NCBI GenBank assembly: GCA_013204025.1
Contig: JABMOW010000131.1
Span: forward strand, 1-58,859
Reading direction: 5' to 3'
Length of the DNA: 58,859 nt
Origin: Fidelibacterota bacterium
Lineage (GTDB): Bacteria; Fidelibacterota; Marinisomatia; SCGC-AAA003-L08; JACNLC01
Positions 33,712-41,948 of this stretch are shown here, one piece after another. Under the pieces are notes generated by a model. The model did no database searches. It had not been told where the DNA came from and worked only from the letters and a program-made list of their open reading frames with translations. Every line of letters starts with the position of its first letter. Position 1 is the first letter of the stretch. A program made the translations under genes and the position numbers.

Positions 33712-34932
33712 TTAGTCACCTGTTGGTATATGAATCATCCAGTCTATCAGGATCACCACATCCAGCACATCGATGATTTCATCCAAATTCATATCGCCCG
33801 CCCAAAGCTGATAAGGTATTGTATCAGAAATCGATAAAATGATAGACACCATGATTACAATGTCCAGCACATTGATCTCATAGTCCGCATTCACATCGCC
33901 TTTCAGCATTTGTCCGATTTTTTGAACAACAATCTGATCAAAGTACGCCCAGGCTATATCGGACTCATCTGTGAGGCCTGCATCCAGAACTACCTGAAGA
34001 TTGATGGATTGGTTCAGCAACAGAGTGTCGGTAAAAGTAATGAATGTCCAGTCAGCTGTATCGGTAAATCCTTCCCCAAGGATGGTGTACGGGGCATCCG
34101 CTAATAATACTCGAATTCCAGCACCTAACCCGTTATTATCCTGTTTAGCCCATCCAGATACGGTGAGGATATCCCCACCTGATGCTGCTGTAATTAATGT
34201 GGATGTAGCGGTTCCCAACCAACAACCCTGCGAATATCCCGTCCCCAGTTTAAGGTTCCATCGGCCAGTGCCTGTGATGGGTGTCTCTTCAGATACTGTA
34301 GCGACACAAGGGAATGCCCACCCCCCTAATGCAGGTTCTCCACCAGATTCAAAACTGCCATTTATCACCTGATTGCCCAAATTGATAACATTAACGAACC
34401 CCAATTCCAATGGATTACATACATCGCAGGAAATTTCCTCGCCGATGAACTCAATCTGCTCACCTAAGAAAGGCATGAGTATTTCAGACTCTCCTTGTGT
34501 CGTGAGCCAGACGGCAGGATATCCCTCGTTGGGTTCAATCCTGAAATCCGCGCAGGCAGCCGGGCAGCTACTATCATCGGTGTTTTCCTGCAAGGTGCCC
34601 ATTGAAACAGTGTAGGTCGGAACCTCCACTATGATGGTTATCGATTGTACGTTAATTGCGCTGACCGGATAAATACCACAAGATGTGCAAGTTGTTGTTA
34701 TGCCGCTCACTTCAACGTGTTGCCCAGCATAAAATATTAAATTCACACCAAAATCGGATTTTAAATGCTGGTGTTCATAACCTGGGTCTGGTGTTAAAAA
34801 ATACCAATAGCACAAATCCGGGCATATTAAAGAAGGTTGCCAGTTTACTATCCCCCTTGCAGTGGTGCGGTTTTGTAGAAAAGCAATCTGGAGCATTATA
34901 ATGGATATTGTAAAGTAAAAAAATAATTTCAT
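33712..34932 (-). CDS. Secreted protein with duplicated Cys motif, CBM-like domain and dockerin-like C-terminus (paralogue 2)
   Basis: 406 residues; AAGGAG 8 bases before the ATG supports the start. Signal peptide about 1-19. Same layout as paralogue 1: two Cys-bearing units ('CPDLCYWYFLTPDPGY', 'CPAACADFRIEPNEGY'), a CBM4/9-like sandwich ('VINGSFESGGEP', 'WAYFDQIVVQKIGQM') and a dockerin-like tail. From 'FTDTLL' to 'MNLDEIIDVLDVV' the two proteins are almost identical, also at DNA level (for example the common stretch around 32610-32650 and 33910-33955), while the very end differs ('ILIDWMIHIPTGD'). This points to a recent duplication or gene conversion of the 3' part. Confidence 0.9.
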   Translation of the reverse strand: MKLFFYFTISIIMLQIAFLQNRTTARGIVNWQPSLICPDLCYWYFLTPDPGYEHQHLKSDFGVNLIFYAGQHVEVSGITTTCTSCGIYPVSAINVQSITIIVEVPTYTVSMGTLQENTDDSSCPAACADFRIEPNEGYPAVWLTTQGESEILMPFLGEQIEFIGEEISCDVCNPLELGFVNVINLGNQVINGSFESGGEPALGGWAFPCVATVSEETPITGTGRWNLKLGTGYSQGCWLGTATSTLITAASGGDILTVSGWAKQDNNGLGAGIRVLLADAPYTILGEGFTDTADWTFITFTDTLLLNQSINLQVVLDAGLTDESDIAWAYFDQIVVQKIGQMLKGDVNADYEINVLDIVIMVSIILSISDTIPYQLWAGDMNLDEIIDVLDVVILIDWMIHIPTGD

Positions 34933-35019
34933 GACATTTCTCCTTAAAACCTATTTAACATGCAAATCAGGATTTCAGAACACCGAAAAATTCGGTGTCA
35001 TCCCTCTAAAAACCATTTG

Positions 35020-36159
35020 CTAACGGTCACCAGCTTTCAGTCTGTCCTCCGCTTTTTGGCAATATTCATCAGAAATATCGATCCCCAGAAATCGTCTTTC
35101 CATTTTTTGAGCGACGGCAGTGGTGGTACCTACACCGTTAAAGGGGTCCAAAATGATATCCCCCTGATAGCTGAATAATTTTAAAACCCGACGGACAAGT
35201 TCCTCCGGGAACATGGCAGGGTGTCCCATTTTTTTCATTTTTCGCTCGGGTGCTATGGACCATTTCGCCACCACCCATGATTTGAATTCTTCGTCGGTAA
35301 TATCGATGTTTTCCCGATCACCGGACTTTTTCAGATCACCTTTGCAGAAGATTTCCAGAAATTCCCAGGTGTATTTCAGGTACGGACTGGCAGGACTTTT
35401 CCAACTCCCCCACGCTGTATATTTACAGTTATAATTGTTTTTCTCCCAGAGAATCTCCCCTTTCCAGATCAGTTTTTCATCCAGGAAAAACCTGCTAATC
35501 ATGTGATGGGTGGGGATATAATCCGAAAACAACGGCTGAATATTCACGATAATCCGTCCACCGAATTTCAATACCCGGATGCACTCTTTGAAAACATTGA
35601 ATAATTTCTCGAAATAATGCTCCCAGAAATGTTCGTCCTGCTGCTGATCGTATTCCAGCCCGAAATTATAGGGTGGTGAAGTGAACACCAGATCGATGCA
35701 GTTGTCCGGTAGAGATTTGAGTGTGGATTCGCTGTCTCTACAGATGATCCGGTTCACGAATGAGTCGGGTACGTCGTTTACGTGTGTTTTAAACGGGTGA
35801 CCGGACGTGTAAAAGTATTTCCCTCGGCCTTCTTCTTTTCGCTTCCGGTTTTGCACCTTCCGTTCTGCGTTGTAATCCACGAAGATACGCTTTTTCCCTT
35901 TGATACCATAACTTTTGATAGACTCAACGGATTCAACTACCTGAGCCAGAACCGACTCGGGGAAACGATCACGGATGGCAGTGAGCGTATCCATATTCGC
36001 CCGATTCAGGTGGAGGATCACATCCTCATGGTTAACTTCAATGTACAGGTCATCGGTGGGGATTTCTAAATTAAGGGTTTCGATTGCGGTGCTGTGATTA
36101 GAAGGGAGGGGAAGCTCAATATTCAACGGGATTTCTTTATATTTGACAGGATTATTCAT
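35020..36159 (-). CDS. Beta-class DNA methyltransferase (N4-cytosine or N6-adenine)
   Basis: 379 residues. Motif IV 'TSPPYNFGLEY' starts at 160 and the SAM-binding motif 'DPFNGVGTTT' lies near the C-terminus, the order of the beta class. TSPPY is typical of N4-cytosine enzymes but also occurs in adenine ones. Residues 1-115 are an extra Lys/Glu-rich region that may set specificity. 'HPAMFPEELVRRVLKLFS' and 'GIDISDEYCQKAEDRL' are further family segments. No restriction enzyme is next to it; the nearest nuclease-like gene is at 31863, beyond two secreted paralogues. It could be a solitary regulator or half of a split system. Confidence 0.9.
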   Translation of the reverse strand: MNNPVKYKEIPLNIELPLPSNHSTAIETLNLEIPTDDLYIEVNHEDVILHLNRANMDTLTAIRDRFPESVLAQVVESVESIKSYGIKGKKRIFVDYNAERKVQNRKRKEEGRGKYFYTSGHPFKTHVNDVPDSFVNRIICRDSESTLKSLPDNCIDLVFTSPPYNFGLEYDQQQDEHFWEHYFEKLFNVFKECIRVLKFGGRIIVNIQPLFSDYIPTHHMISRFFLDEKLIWKGEILWEKNNYNCKYTAWGSWKSPASPYLKYTWEFLEIFCKGDLKKSGDRENIDITDEEFKSWVVAKWSIAPERKMKKMGHPAMFPEELVRRVLKLFSYQGDIILDPFNGVGTTTAVAQKMERRFLGIDISDEYCQKAEDRLKAGDR

Positions 36160-36503
36160 GTGATAAATTTAATACATGATTTATTGTTTCTAATAAATTT
36201 ACATTGGAATATATGATTTGATTCAGTCATATTTCTTTCGAAATATTTATATTGAAATTTATAAACAGGACATTATATGACATTCCTAAAGAGTTAAACC
36301 TTATTCAGGCATAGTCAGTTTGTCAATTATTTCTTGTTTTTTGCTTTTTCCATGATTTACCCAATTTGTAAACTTGCTAAACTTGCAAACTTCTCTCCTC
36401 TCTCCACAGTTACTTTGATATGCTCATTTAAATGCCGGTAATTTTCCTGCCATTATGAAAACCAAATTCACTCTTTTTGATTCTTTATTGAAGACCTAAT
36501 TTC
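36160..36503. other. Intergenic region upstream of the TauE/SafE-like gene
   Basis: About 345 AT-rich bases between divergent genes, presumably holding both promoters. No confident FNR-type or FCB-type box found. It includes 'AACTTGCTAAACTTGCAAACTT' (about 36370-36391), a short direct repeat like those around 56030. Confidence 0.4.
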
Positions 36504-37304
36504 GTGACAACAGACTTGATCATGATATTTCTGGTGGGATTTACCAGTGGGTTCGGTCATTGTGTGGGAATGTGCGGCGGTATTGTTCTCACCTATTCTG
36601 TCAACCTGACGAATAATGATCCATCGTCATCCGGCAGATTCAGCCGGATTTGGCCACATGTATTGTATAATGGCGGACGGATGATCACATACATGTTTCT
36701 GGGGGGGATATTCGCACTGGCCGGGAGTACTTTCATGTTCGCTTCCACCGCCTTCAATTACCAGAGTGTGCTACAGATTTTCGCAGGCGTGGTTATGGTC
36801 TATATGGCATTCGATCTCCTCAACTGGATTCCCAACATTCTACCGAAATGGTCAACTGGTGAAAACCCGTTTCGACGATTGATTCACAACTTGCTTAGAC
36901 AGGTGGATCGATCGAACATCTTCATATTAGGTGTGGTGCTGGGATTTCTCCCATGCGGCGTGGTGTATGCTGCGGGGGTAAAAGCTACCTCCACTGGAAA
37001 TATTGCGCTTGGGATGCTCACGATGATGACTTTCGCTTTGGGGACGTTTCCTGCGATGATGTTGATGGGTATCAGCGCTCAATGGATCACCGGAAAGTTT
37101 AAACGCAGAGTGTTCAAATTTTCTGCCATTATGGTGCTGATTTTGGGAATATTGACCATCCAAAAGGGAGTCATGAAATTCAATCGCACCGTCCAGATGA
37201 ATAACGGAAAGAACGCCATTCCCGAATGTTGCGAACCTGGCGGTCATTATAATCAATCCACACACTCTGATACTTTGTCTGGTCCCCGAACCCCTGACCG
37301 ATGA
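36504..37304 (+). CDS. TauE/SafE (UreH-like) membrane protein paired with a copper ATPase
   Basis: 266 residues, six or so membrane helices. 'SGFGHCVGMCGGIVL' (15-29) is the signature of the SafE/DsbD_2-type family, and 'LGFLPCGVVYAA' recurs in the second half with a Pro-Cys. Start is GTG; an ATG six codons later is possible. The stop overlaps the ATG of the CcoI-type ATPase (ATGA). In FCB and epsilon-type cco clusters this pair helps insert copper into cbb3 cytochrome oxidase; the substrate here is inferred as copper or a thiol. Confidence 0.88.
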   Translation: MTTDLIMIFLVGFTSGFGHCVGMCGGIVLTYSVNLTNNDPSSSGRFSRIWPHVLYNGGRMITYMFLGGIFALAGSTFMFASTAFNYQSVLQIFAGVVMVYMAFDLLNWIPNILPKWSTGENPFRRLIHNLLRQVDRSNIFILGVVLGFLPCGVVYAAGVKATSTGNIALGMLTMMTFALGTFPAMMLMGISAQWITGKFKRRVFKFSAIMVLILGILTIQKGVMKFNRTVQMNNGKNAIPECCEPGGHYNQSTHSDTLSGPRTPDR

Positions 37305-39754
37305 ATACCCGACTCGCTACTCAAACCTGTTTCCATTGTGGGGATGATTGCGGACGATTTCCCATTATTCTGAATGATAAACCGTTTTGTTGTAATGGAT
37401 GCAAACAGGTATATCTCTTGCTGCAATCCTCCGACCTTTGCCAGTATTACGATCTGAATCGGCAACCGGGAGTTTCACCACAAACCGTCTCTGTAACAGA
37501 TCAATTTTCTTTTTTGGATAATGAGGAAATTGCCCGAAAACTGATCGATTTTCAGGATGATACCGGTACCCGTGTTCGGTTCACGCTACCAGATATGCAC
37601 TGTAGTTCGTGTATTTGGCTTTTGGAAAAATTATACAAACTGAACGATGCTATCTCAAATACACATGTAAACTTTCTGCAAAAAGAGATTACACTTCATT
37701 TTGATCATCATCGTATGTCTCTTCGGGAAATTGCAGATCTGCTAACGTCCATCGGGTACGAACCGCGTCTGAATCTATTCGACGTTGAAGAAACCTCCAC
37801 TCCAAAAACTCGTAAAACTTTGTACATCCAGATCGCGGTTGCCGGATTTTCATTCGTAAACATCATGCTGTTGAGTTTGCCTGAATATTTTTCAAGCGGT
37901 AAACATCTTGGTGAATCCTTTCAACATTTTTTTGGATACTTGAATATCCTGTTAGCTCTACCTGTCCTATTGGTGAGTTCAAAGGGATATTTCTCTTCTG
38001 CCCTGACTGGTTTGCGTCACAAAGTGATCAATATTGACGTGCCTATTGTTCTGGGCATCCTTGCATTGTTTACACGCAGCGTCATTGAAATCGTTTTGCA
38101 TACGGGTGCGGGATACATGGATTCTTTTGCCGGTCTGGTTTTTTTGTTACTGATTGGGAAATTATTTCAACAAAAAACCTTCGATTCTCTATCATTCGAC
38201 CGGGATTATCGAAGCTACTTTCCGGTATCTGTTCATCGTAAAACTGCAGACGGCACGGAGGTAATCCCTTTATCGAAGTTGGTAGTAGGCGATCGAATTC
38301 TCATTAGAAATGGTGAAATTGTACCTGCAGATTCCATCCTGTTAAAATCTACTGCTATGATTGATTACAGTTTTGTCACGGGAGAATCCCAGCCCGTACG
38401 AAAAGAGTCTGGTGATACCATTTTTGCCGGGGGTATTCAAACCGGGGGTATGATCGAGCTGGAGGTGATCCGCGAATTATCCCAAAGTTACCTCACCGGA
38501 CTGTGGAATAAGAGTGACGATCCAAACCGTCCCGATGGCAAAATTCTGCAACTGACAGACAGTATAAGTCGATATTTTACGCTGATCGTGCTTGCTATCG
38601 CTATCATCTCCGCCGGATACTGGATGATGCACTCACCTGCCCTCGCTTGGGATGCGTTCACTTCTGTTCTGATCGTCGCTTGTCCCTGTGCGCTGGCATT
38701 ATCTGCACCTTTTACATTGGGCAATATTTTACGTGTGCTCAGTCGAAACGGATTCTATCTGAAAAACGCCAGTGTTATCGAGTCCCTTGCAAAGACGGAT
38801 ACCGTTATTTTTGATAAAACAGGAACACTGACATATGGAGGACGGAGCAGACTCAAATTTATGCCTGTAAACGGGCAACAGATAGATCTATCATCGCGAG
38901 AATTGGGGTGGATCAAGTCCGTCGTAAACCAGTCAAGCCATCCCAAAAGCCAAGCTATTGACCGTGGATTGTCTTCATCTGCGATCATACCAGTAACAGA
39001 CTTTCTGGAACTTCCCGGCGAAGGAATTGCCGGTACTGTGGATGGACATCGAATCCTCGTTGGATCATCCTCATATTTACGACATGACCCAGATGGGGAT
39101 TCTTCAGATCAAGTGTGGGTATCCATTGATGGACAGGTGATCGGAGGTTTTAATCTGGAGGAAATATTCCGAGATGGATTACCGGACGTGGTGAGTCGTA
39201 TTCAATCCAACCATCAGGTTCATCTGCTTACCGGTGACAATGACCGACAGAAAAAAAATCTAATGGATATTTTCAGCATTGATGATATGCACTTCAATCA
39301 GACACCATTTGATAAGTTGAAATTTGTACAGGATCGCATCCGTGACCATCATAAAATCGTGATGATTGGCGATGGATTAAACGATGCCGGTGCATTGAAA
39401 CACAGTCATGTGGGTATTGCAATATCAGAAGATAAAAACGCTTTTTCTCCCGCATGTGACGCCATATTAGATGCCAATCAATTCAAAAAATTGCCAGTAT
39501 TAATAAACCTTTCTAAAAAGGCAATTCGCGTAATTATTGCCAGCATCATTATTTCTTTTCTTTATAACCTGGCGGGGTTGGGTTTTGCCGTAACCGGTAA
39601 ACTATCACCATTGATCGCGGCTATACTTATGCCCGTAAGTTCCATAACAGTAATACTATTTGCAACCGGTGCCAGCAATTTAATGGCAATGAAACTGGGG
39701 TTAGTTCGGAAAGTAATGCAATCAGAAGATTATATTTCTCTAACATCCAAGTAA
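37301..39754 (+). CDS. ccoI: Copper-translocating P-type ATPase, CcoI/FixI type
   Basis: 817 residues. An N-terminal zinc-finger-like metal domain (C10, C13, C17, C30, C31, C34; 'CCNGCKQVY') is followed by an HMA domain with 'DMHCSSCIW' (C101, C104). Membrane metal site CPC at 461-463 in 'VACPCALALSAP'. Phosphorylated Asp505 in 'FDKTGTLT' and 'GDGLNDAGALKHSHVGIAIS' in the nucleotide domain. The double N-terminal metal domain is typical of ATPases that export copper for cytochrome cbb3 assembly. The oxidase genes (ccoNOP) and ccoS are not in this window. Confidence 0.92.
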   Translation: MNTRLATQTCFHCGDDCGRFPIILNDKPFCCNGCKQVYLLLQSSDLCQYYDLNRQPGVSPQTVSVTDQFSFLDNEEIARKLIDFQDDTGTRVRFTLPDMHCSSCIWLLEKLYKLNDAISNTHVNFLQKEITLHFDHHRMSLREIADLLTSIGYEPRLNLFDVEETSTPKTRKTLYIQIAVAGFSFVNIMLLSLPEYFSSGKHLGESFQHFFGYLNILLALPVLLVSSKGYFSSALTGLRHKVINIDVPIVLGILALFTRSVIEIVLHTGAGYMDSFAGLVFLLLIGKLFQQKTFDSLSFDRDYRSYFPVSVHRKTADGTEVIPLSKLVVGDRILIRNGEIVPADSILLKSTAMIDYSFVTGESQPVRKESGDTIFAGGIQTGGMIELEVIRELSQSYLTGLWNKSDDPNRPDGKILQLTDSISRYFTLIVLAIAIISAGYWMMHSPALAWDAFTSVLIVACPCALALSAPFTLGNILRVLSRNGFYLKNASVIESLAKTDTVIFDKTGTLTYGGRSRLKFMPVNGQQIDLSSRELGWIKSVVNQSSHPKSQAIDRGLSSSAIIPVTDFLELPGEGIAGTVDGHRILVGSSSYLRHDPDGDSSDQVWVSIDGQVIGGFNLEEIFRDGLPDVVSRIQSNHQVHLLTGDNDRQKKNLMDIFSIDDMHFNQTPFDKLKFVQDRIRDHHKIVMIGDGLNDAGALKHSHVGIAISEDKNAFSPACDAILDANQFKKLPVLINLSKKAIRVIIASIIISFLYNLAGLGFAVTGKLSPLIAAILMPVSSITVILFATGASNLMAMKLGLVRKVMQSEDYISLTSK

Positions 39755-39893
39755 GAAGCACGAATATTATCTTCAATTTACTCTGATTTTGTGTGTATTC
39801 CTGTCGACAGGTTAGGAAGATAGTATTAAGATCAAACAATGAGTCGAACTCATTCAATTCATTTAAGGATAAAGTTCGGAATTTTATCCAAAA

Positions 39894-40331
39894 TCAATCT
39901 TCTGAAATTTGCTCCAGTAGAACTTTTAGCCCTTCCAGGTAACTGGCTTTGCCTAATCCGGCGATTTGATCTATGCAAACTTTTGAAATCACAGATATCT
40001 GTCGAAATTCCTCCCTATGATGGATATCTGATAAATGGACTTCTACTGTTGGAATATTCACAGCAGAAATGGCATCCCTGATCGCATATGAATAGTGAGA
40101 AAATGCTGCAGGATTGATGACAATCCCATCTGCCCAGTGCCTTTCATCATGTAGGGTATTAATGATTTCGCCTTCATGATTGGACTGATAAAATTTAAAA
40201 TGATGTCCTGTGGCTTCGGGACTCTTTTCTAACCACATCATGAGTTCTTCAAGGGTATTTGAACCATAAATCTCCGGTTCACGCTCACCCAGTAAGTTTA
40301 AATTCGGACCGTTTATCACTAAAATATTCAT
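39894..40331 (-). CDS. aroQ: 3-dehydroquinate dehydratase, type II
   Basis: 145 residues. 'ILVINGPNLNLLGEREPEIYG' region opens the protein, with the loop and Tyr of the active site; 'YQSNHEGEIINTLHD', 'GIVINPAAFSHYSYAI' and 'VEVHLSDIHHREEFR' follow. It dehydrates 3-dehydroquinate to 3-dehydroshikimate. Its start overlaps the aroB stop (ATGA) and it is the last gene of the operon that starts at 47155. Confidence 0.96.
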   Translation of the reverse strand: MNILVINGPNLNLLGEREPEIYGSNTLEELMMWLEKSPEATGHHFKFYQSNHEGEIINTLHDERHWADGIVINPAAFSHYSYAIRDAISAVNIPTVEVHLSDIHHREEFRQISVISKVCIDQIAGLGKASYLEGLKVLLEQISED

Positions 40332-41428
40332 AGTTGCTCCAAAGAAATTTTGATATAATCATCTGTTACCTGATGGGAAATCACTGGTTTTCCCAATGCT
40401 TCCAGCAGCACAAAATTACCCATACCCATCACATTTTTTTTATCCCGTTTCATAATGGATAGCACAGAATCAATGTTCAGGTTATCCAATGGCGGAAGTG
40501 GCAGCTTGCATATGGCTTCTTTAAGTGCCTCCCAATCGGTAGTAGACAGATCAATTGATAATCCAGATTTTTTTCCAAAACGGTATGATATGTATCCGGC
40601 ACATAACATCCCATAGGCGATGGATTCTCCATGAGTCAGATGTTCATGGCCATAGAATGTTTCAAGTGCATGTCCCACCGTATGTCCGAAATTTAAGATT
40701 CGGCGTATTCCAGATTCCTGCTCATCCTGCGAAACAATCTGTGCCTTAAATCGGCAAGCGGAAATAATAGCTTTTGAAAAATGAACACTTGAGGGATTTT
40801 TTTGATAGTCTGATAGTTGAAGTGAAAATTCTTGAAAAAATACAGAGTCACTTATGGCGGCTGTTTTCAATATTTCAGCAGCTGCCGAAAAGACTTGCCG
40901 AACAGGCAAGGTCTTCAGAAATGTCGGATCAGTCAAAACGATTTTGGGAGGATAAAATGCCCCAATAAGGTTTTTGCCTTGGGGGGTATTTACACCTGTC
41001 TTCCCCCCAACCGATGAATCCACCATAGCAAGGAGAGTGGTGGGTATCTGGAGGTATGAAATCCCGCGCATGAATACAGAAGCCACGAAGCCCCCCAGGT
41101 CACCGATCACACCGCCGCCGAGTGTTATGAGCCAAGTGCTGCGGTCACAGTGATGATCCATCATGGATGAAACCACCCGTTCTACCCGGGTTAAAGATTT
41201 AGATTCTTCCCCCACCGGGACCTGAATGATAACAGGATGAATCCCTATTTTCTCAAGCACATCGGATATAGGTTTTCCGTAATGGTCCCAAATTTCCGCG
41301 TGGGTTAAAACCACCCATTTTTGACCATGATGATGCGATTCCAAAATGTTATGGAGGTCAGTCAATAATCCGGAATCGATCATTATGGGATAATCCCCAA
41401 ACCGGGATGTGATATCAATTTGAGTCAT
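40328..41428 (-). CDS. aroB: 3-dehydroquinate synthase
   Basis: 366 residues from the ATG at 41428; the family begins near 'MTQIDITSRFGDYPI', and upstream in-frame codons would lie inside aroK. 'LGGGVIGDLGGFVASVFMRG' (NAD and metal region), 'QIPTTLLAMVDSSVGGKTGVN' and 'RRILNFGHTVGHALE' with 'HGESIAYGM' (zinc His) are present. It turns DAHP into 3-dehydroquinate. It overlaps aroK by 14 bases and aroQ by 4. Confidence 0.96.
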   Translation of the reverse strand: MTQIDITSRFGDYPIMIDSGLLTDLHNILESHHHGQKWVVLTHAEIWDHYGKPISDVLEKIGIHPVIIQVPVGEESKSLTRVERVVSSMMDHHCDRSTWLITLGGGVIGDLGGFVASVFMRGISYLQIPTTLLAMVDSSVGGKTGVNTPQGKNLIGAFYPPKIVLTDPTFLKTLPVRQVFSAAAEILKTAAISDSVFFQEFSLQLSDYQKNPSSVHFSKAIISACRFKAQIVSQDEQESGIRRILNFGHTVGHALETFYGHEHLTHGESIAYGMLCAGYISYRFGKKSGLSIDLSTTDWEALKEAICKLPLPPLDNLNIDSVLSIMKRDKKNVMGMGNFVLLEALGKPVISHQVTDDYIKISLEQL

Positions 41429-41948
41429 CGTCCAATTCCAATAGATGAATGATCTCGTCACAAACCTCATTAGGCGATAGATTTTCCGTATTGATCTCGT
41501 GATGAGCCGTAGATTGATACAGACCTTTCCGCTCAAACCATAATTTGGTAAGCGTGGACTCAGGTTGTTTAGAGGAGGATAATAAAGGTCGGTTTTTCAG
41601 ATTTCTCATTCGCTGTAAAAGAACTCGCGGATGTGCGAAAAGTAAAATAACAACACCAGTGGATCTCAAAATATGTCTGTTTGGCTCCTGTAAAATGATG
41701 CCTCCACCGGTTGAGATCACCTGTCCGGAATTCACAGATATTTGTTTTAACAGATGTGTTTCCTGGTCTCTGAAGTAATCTTCCCCCCTCGTCTTGAACA
41801 GTTCTGCTGTACTCATCCCCGCTGTTTTCATCAGCTTTGTGTCGGTATCAGTGAATGGTTGCCCCAACTTTGCCGCCAGTATTTTTCCAACGGTTGTTTT
41901 CCAGGCACCCATCATCCCAATGAGATAAATCGTTTTTTTTGAAGCCAT
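41415..41948 (-). CDS. aroK: Shikimate kinase with altered P-loop
   Basis: 177 residues, normal length. Shikimate-binding 'DTDTKLM' (33-39), 'RGEDYFRDQETHLL', 'ISTGGGIIL' and the LID 'RNLKNRPLL' are intact. The P-loop reads 'GMMGAWKTTVG', with Trp where nearly all P-loops have Gly before the Lys (codon TGG at about 41905-41910). It may still work, be poor, or reflect an error. It phosphorylates shikimate at O3. Stop/start overlap with aroC (TAATG). Confidence 0.9.
   Translation of the reverse strand: MASKKTIYLIGMMGAWKTTVGKILAAKLGQPFTDTDTKLMKTAGMSTAELFKTRGEDYFRDQETHLLKQISVNSGQVISTGGGIILQEPNRHILRSTGVVILLFAHPRVLLQRMRNLKNRPLLSSSKQPESTLTKLWFERKGLYQSTAHHEINTENLSPNEVCDEIIHLLELDDDSN

Noticed and set aside
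39800-39811. CCTGTCGACAGG palindrome between ccoI and aroQ
   Set aside because: Only 12 bases, no U-run and no second copy, so neither terminator nor operator is supported.
41429-41536. Upstream extension of aroB
   Set aside because: Would add 36 unrelated residues inside aroK; the family starts at the MTQIDIT methionine.
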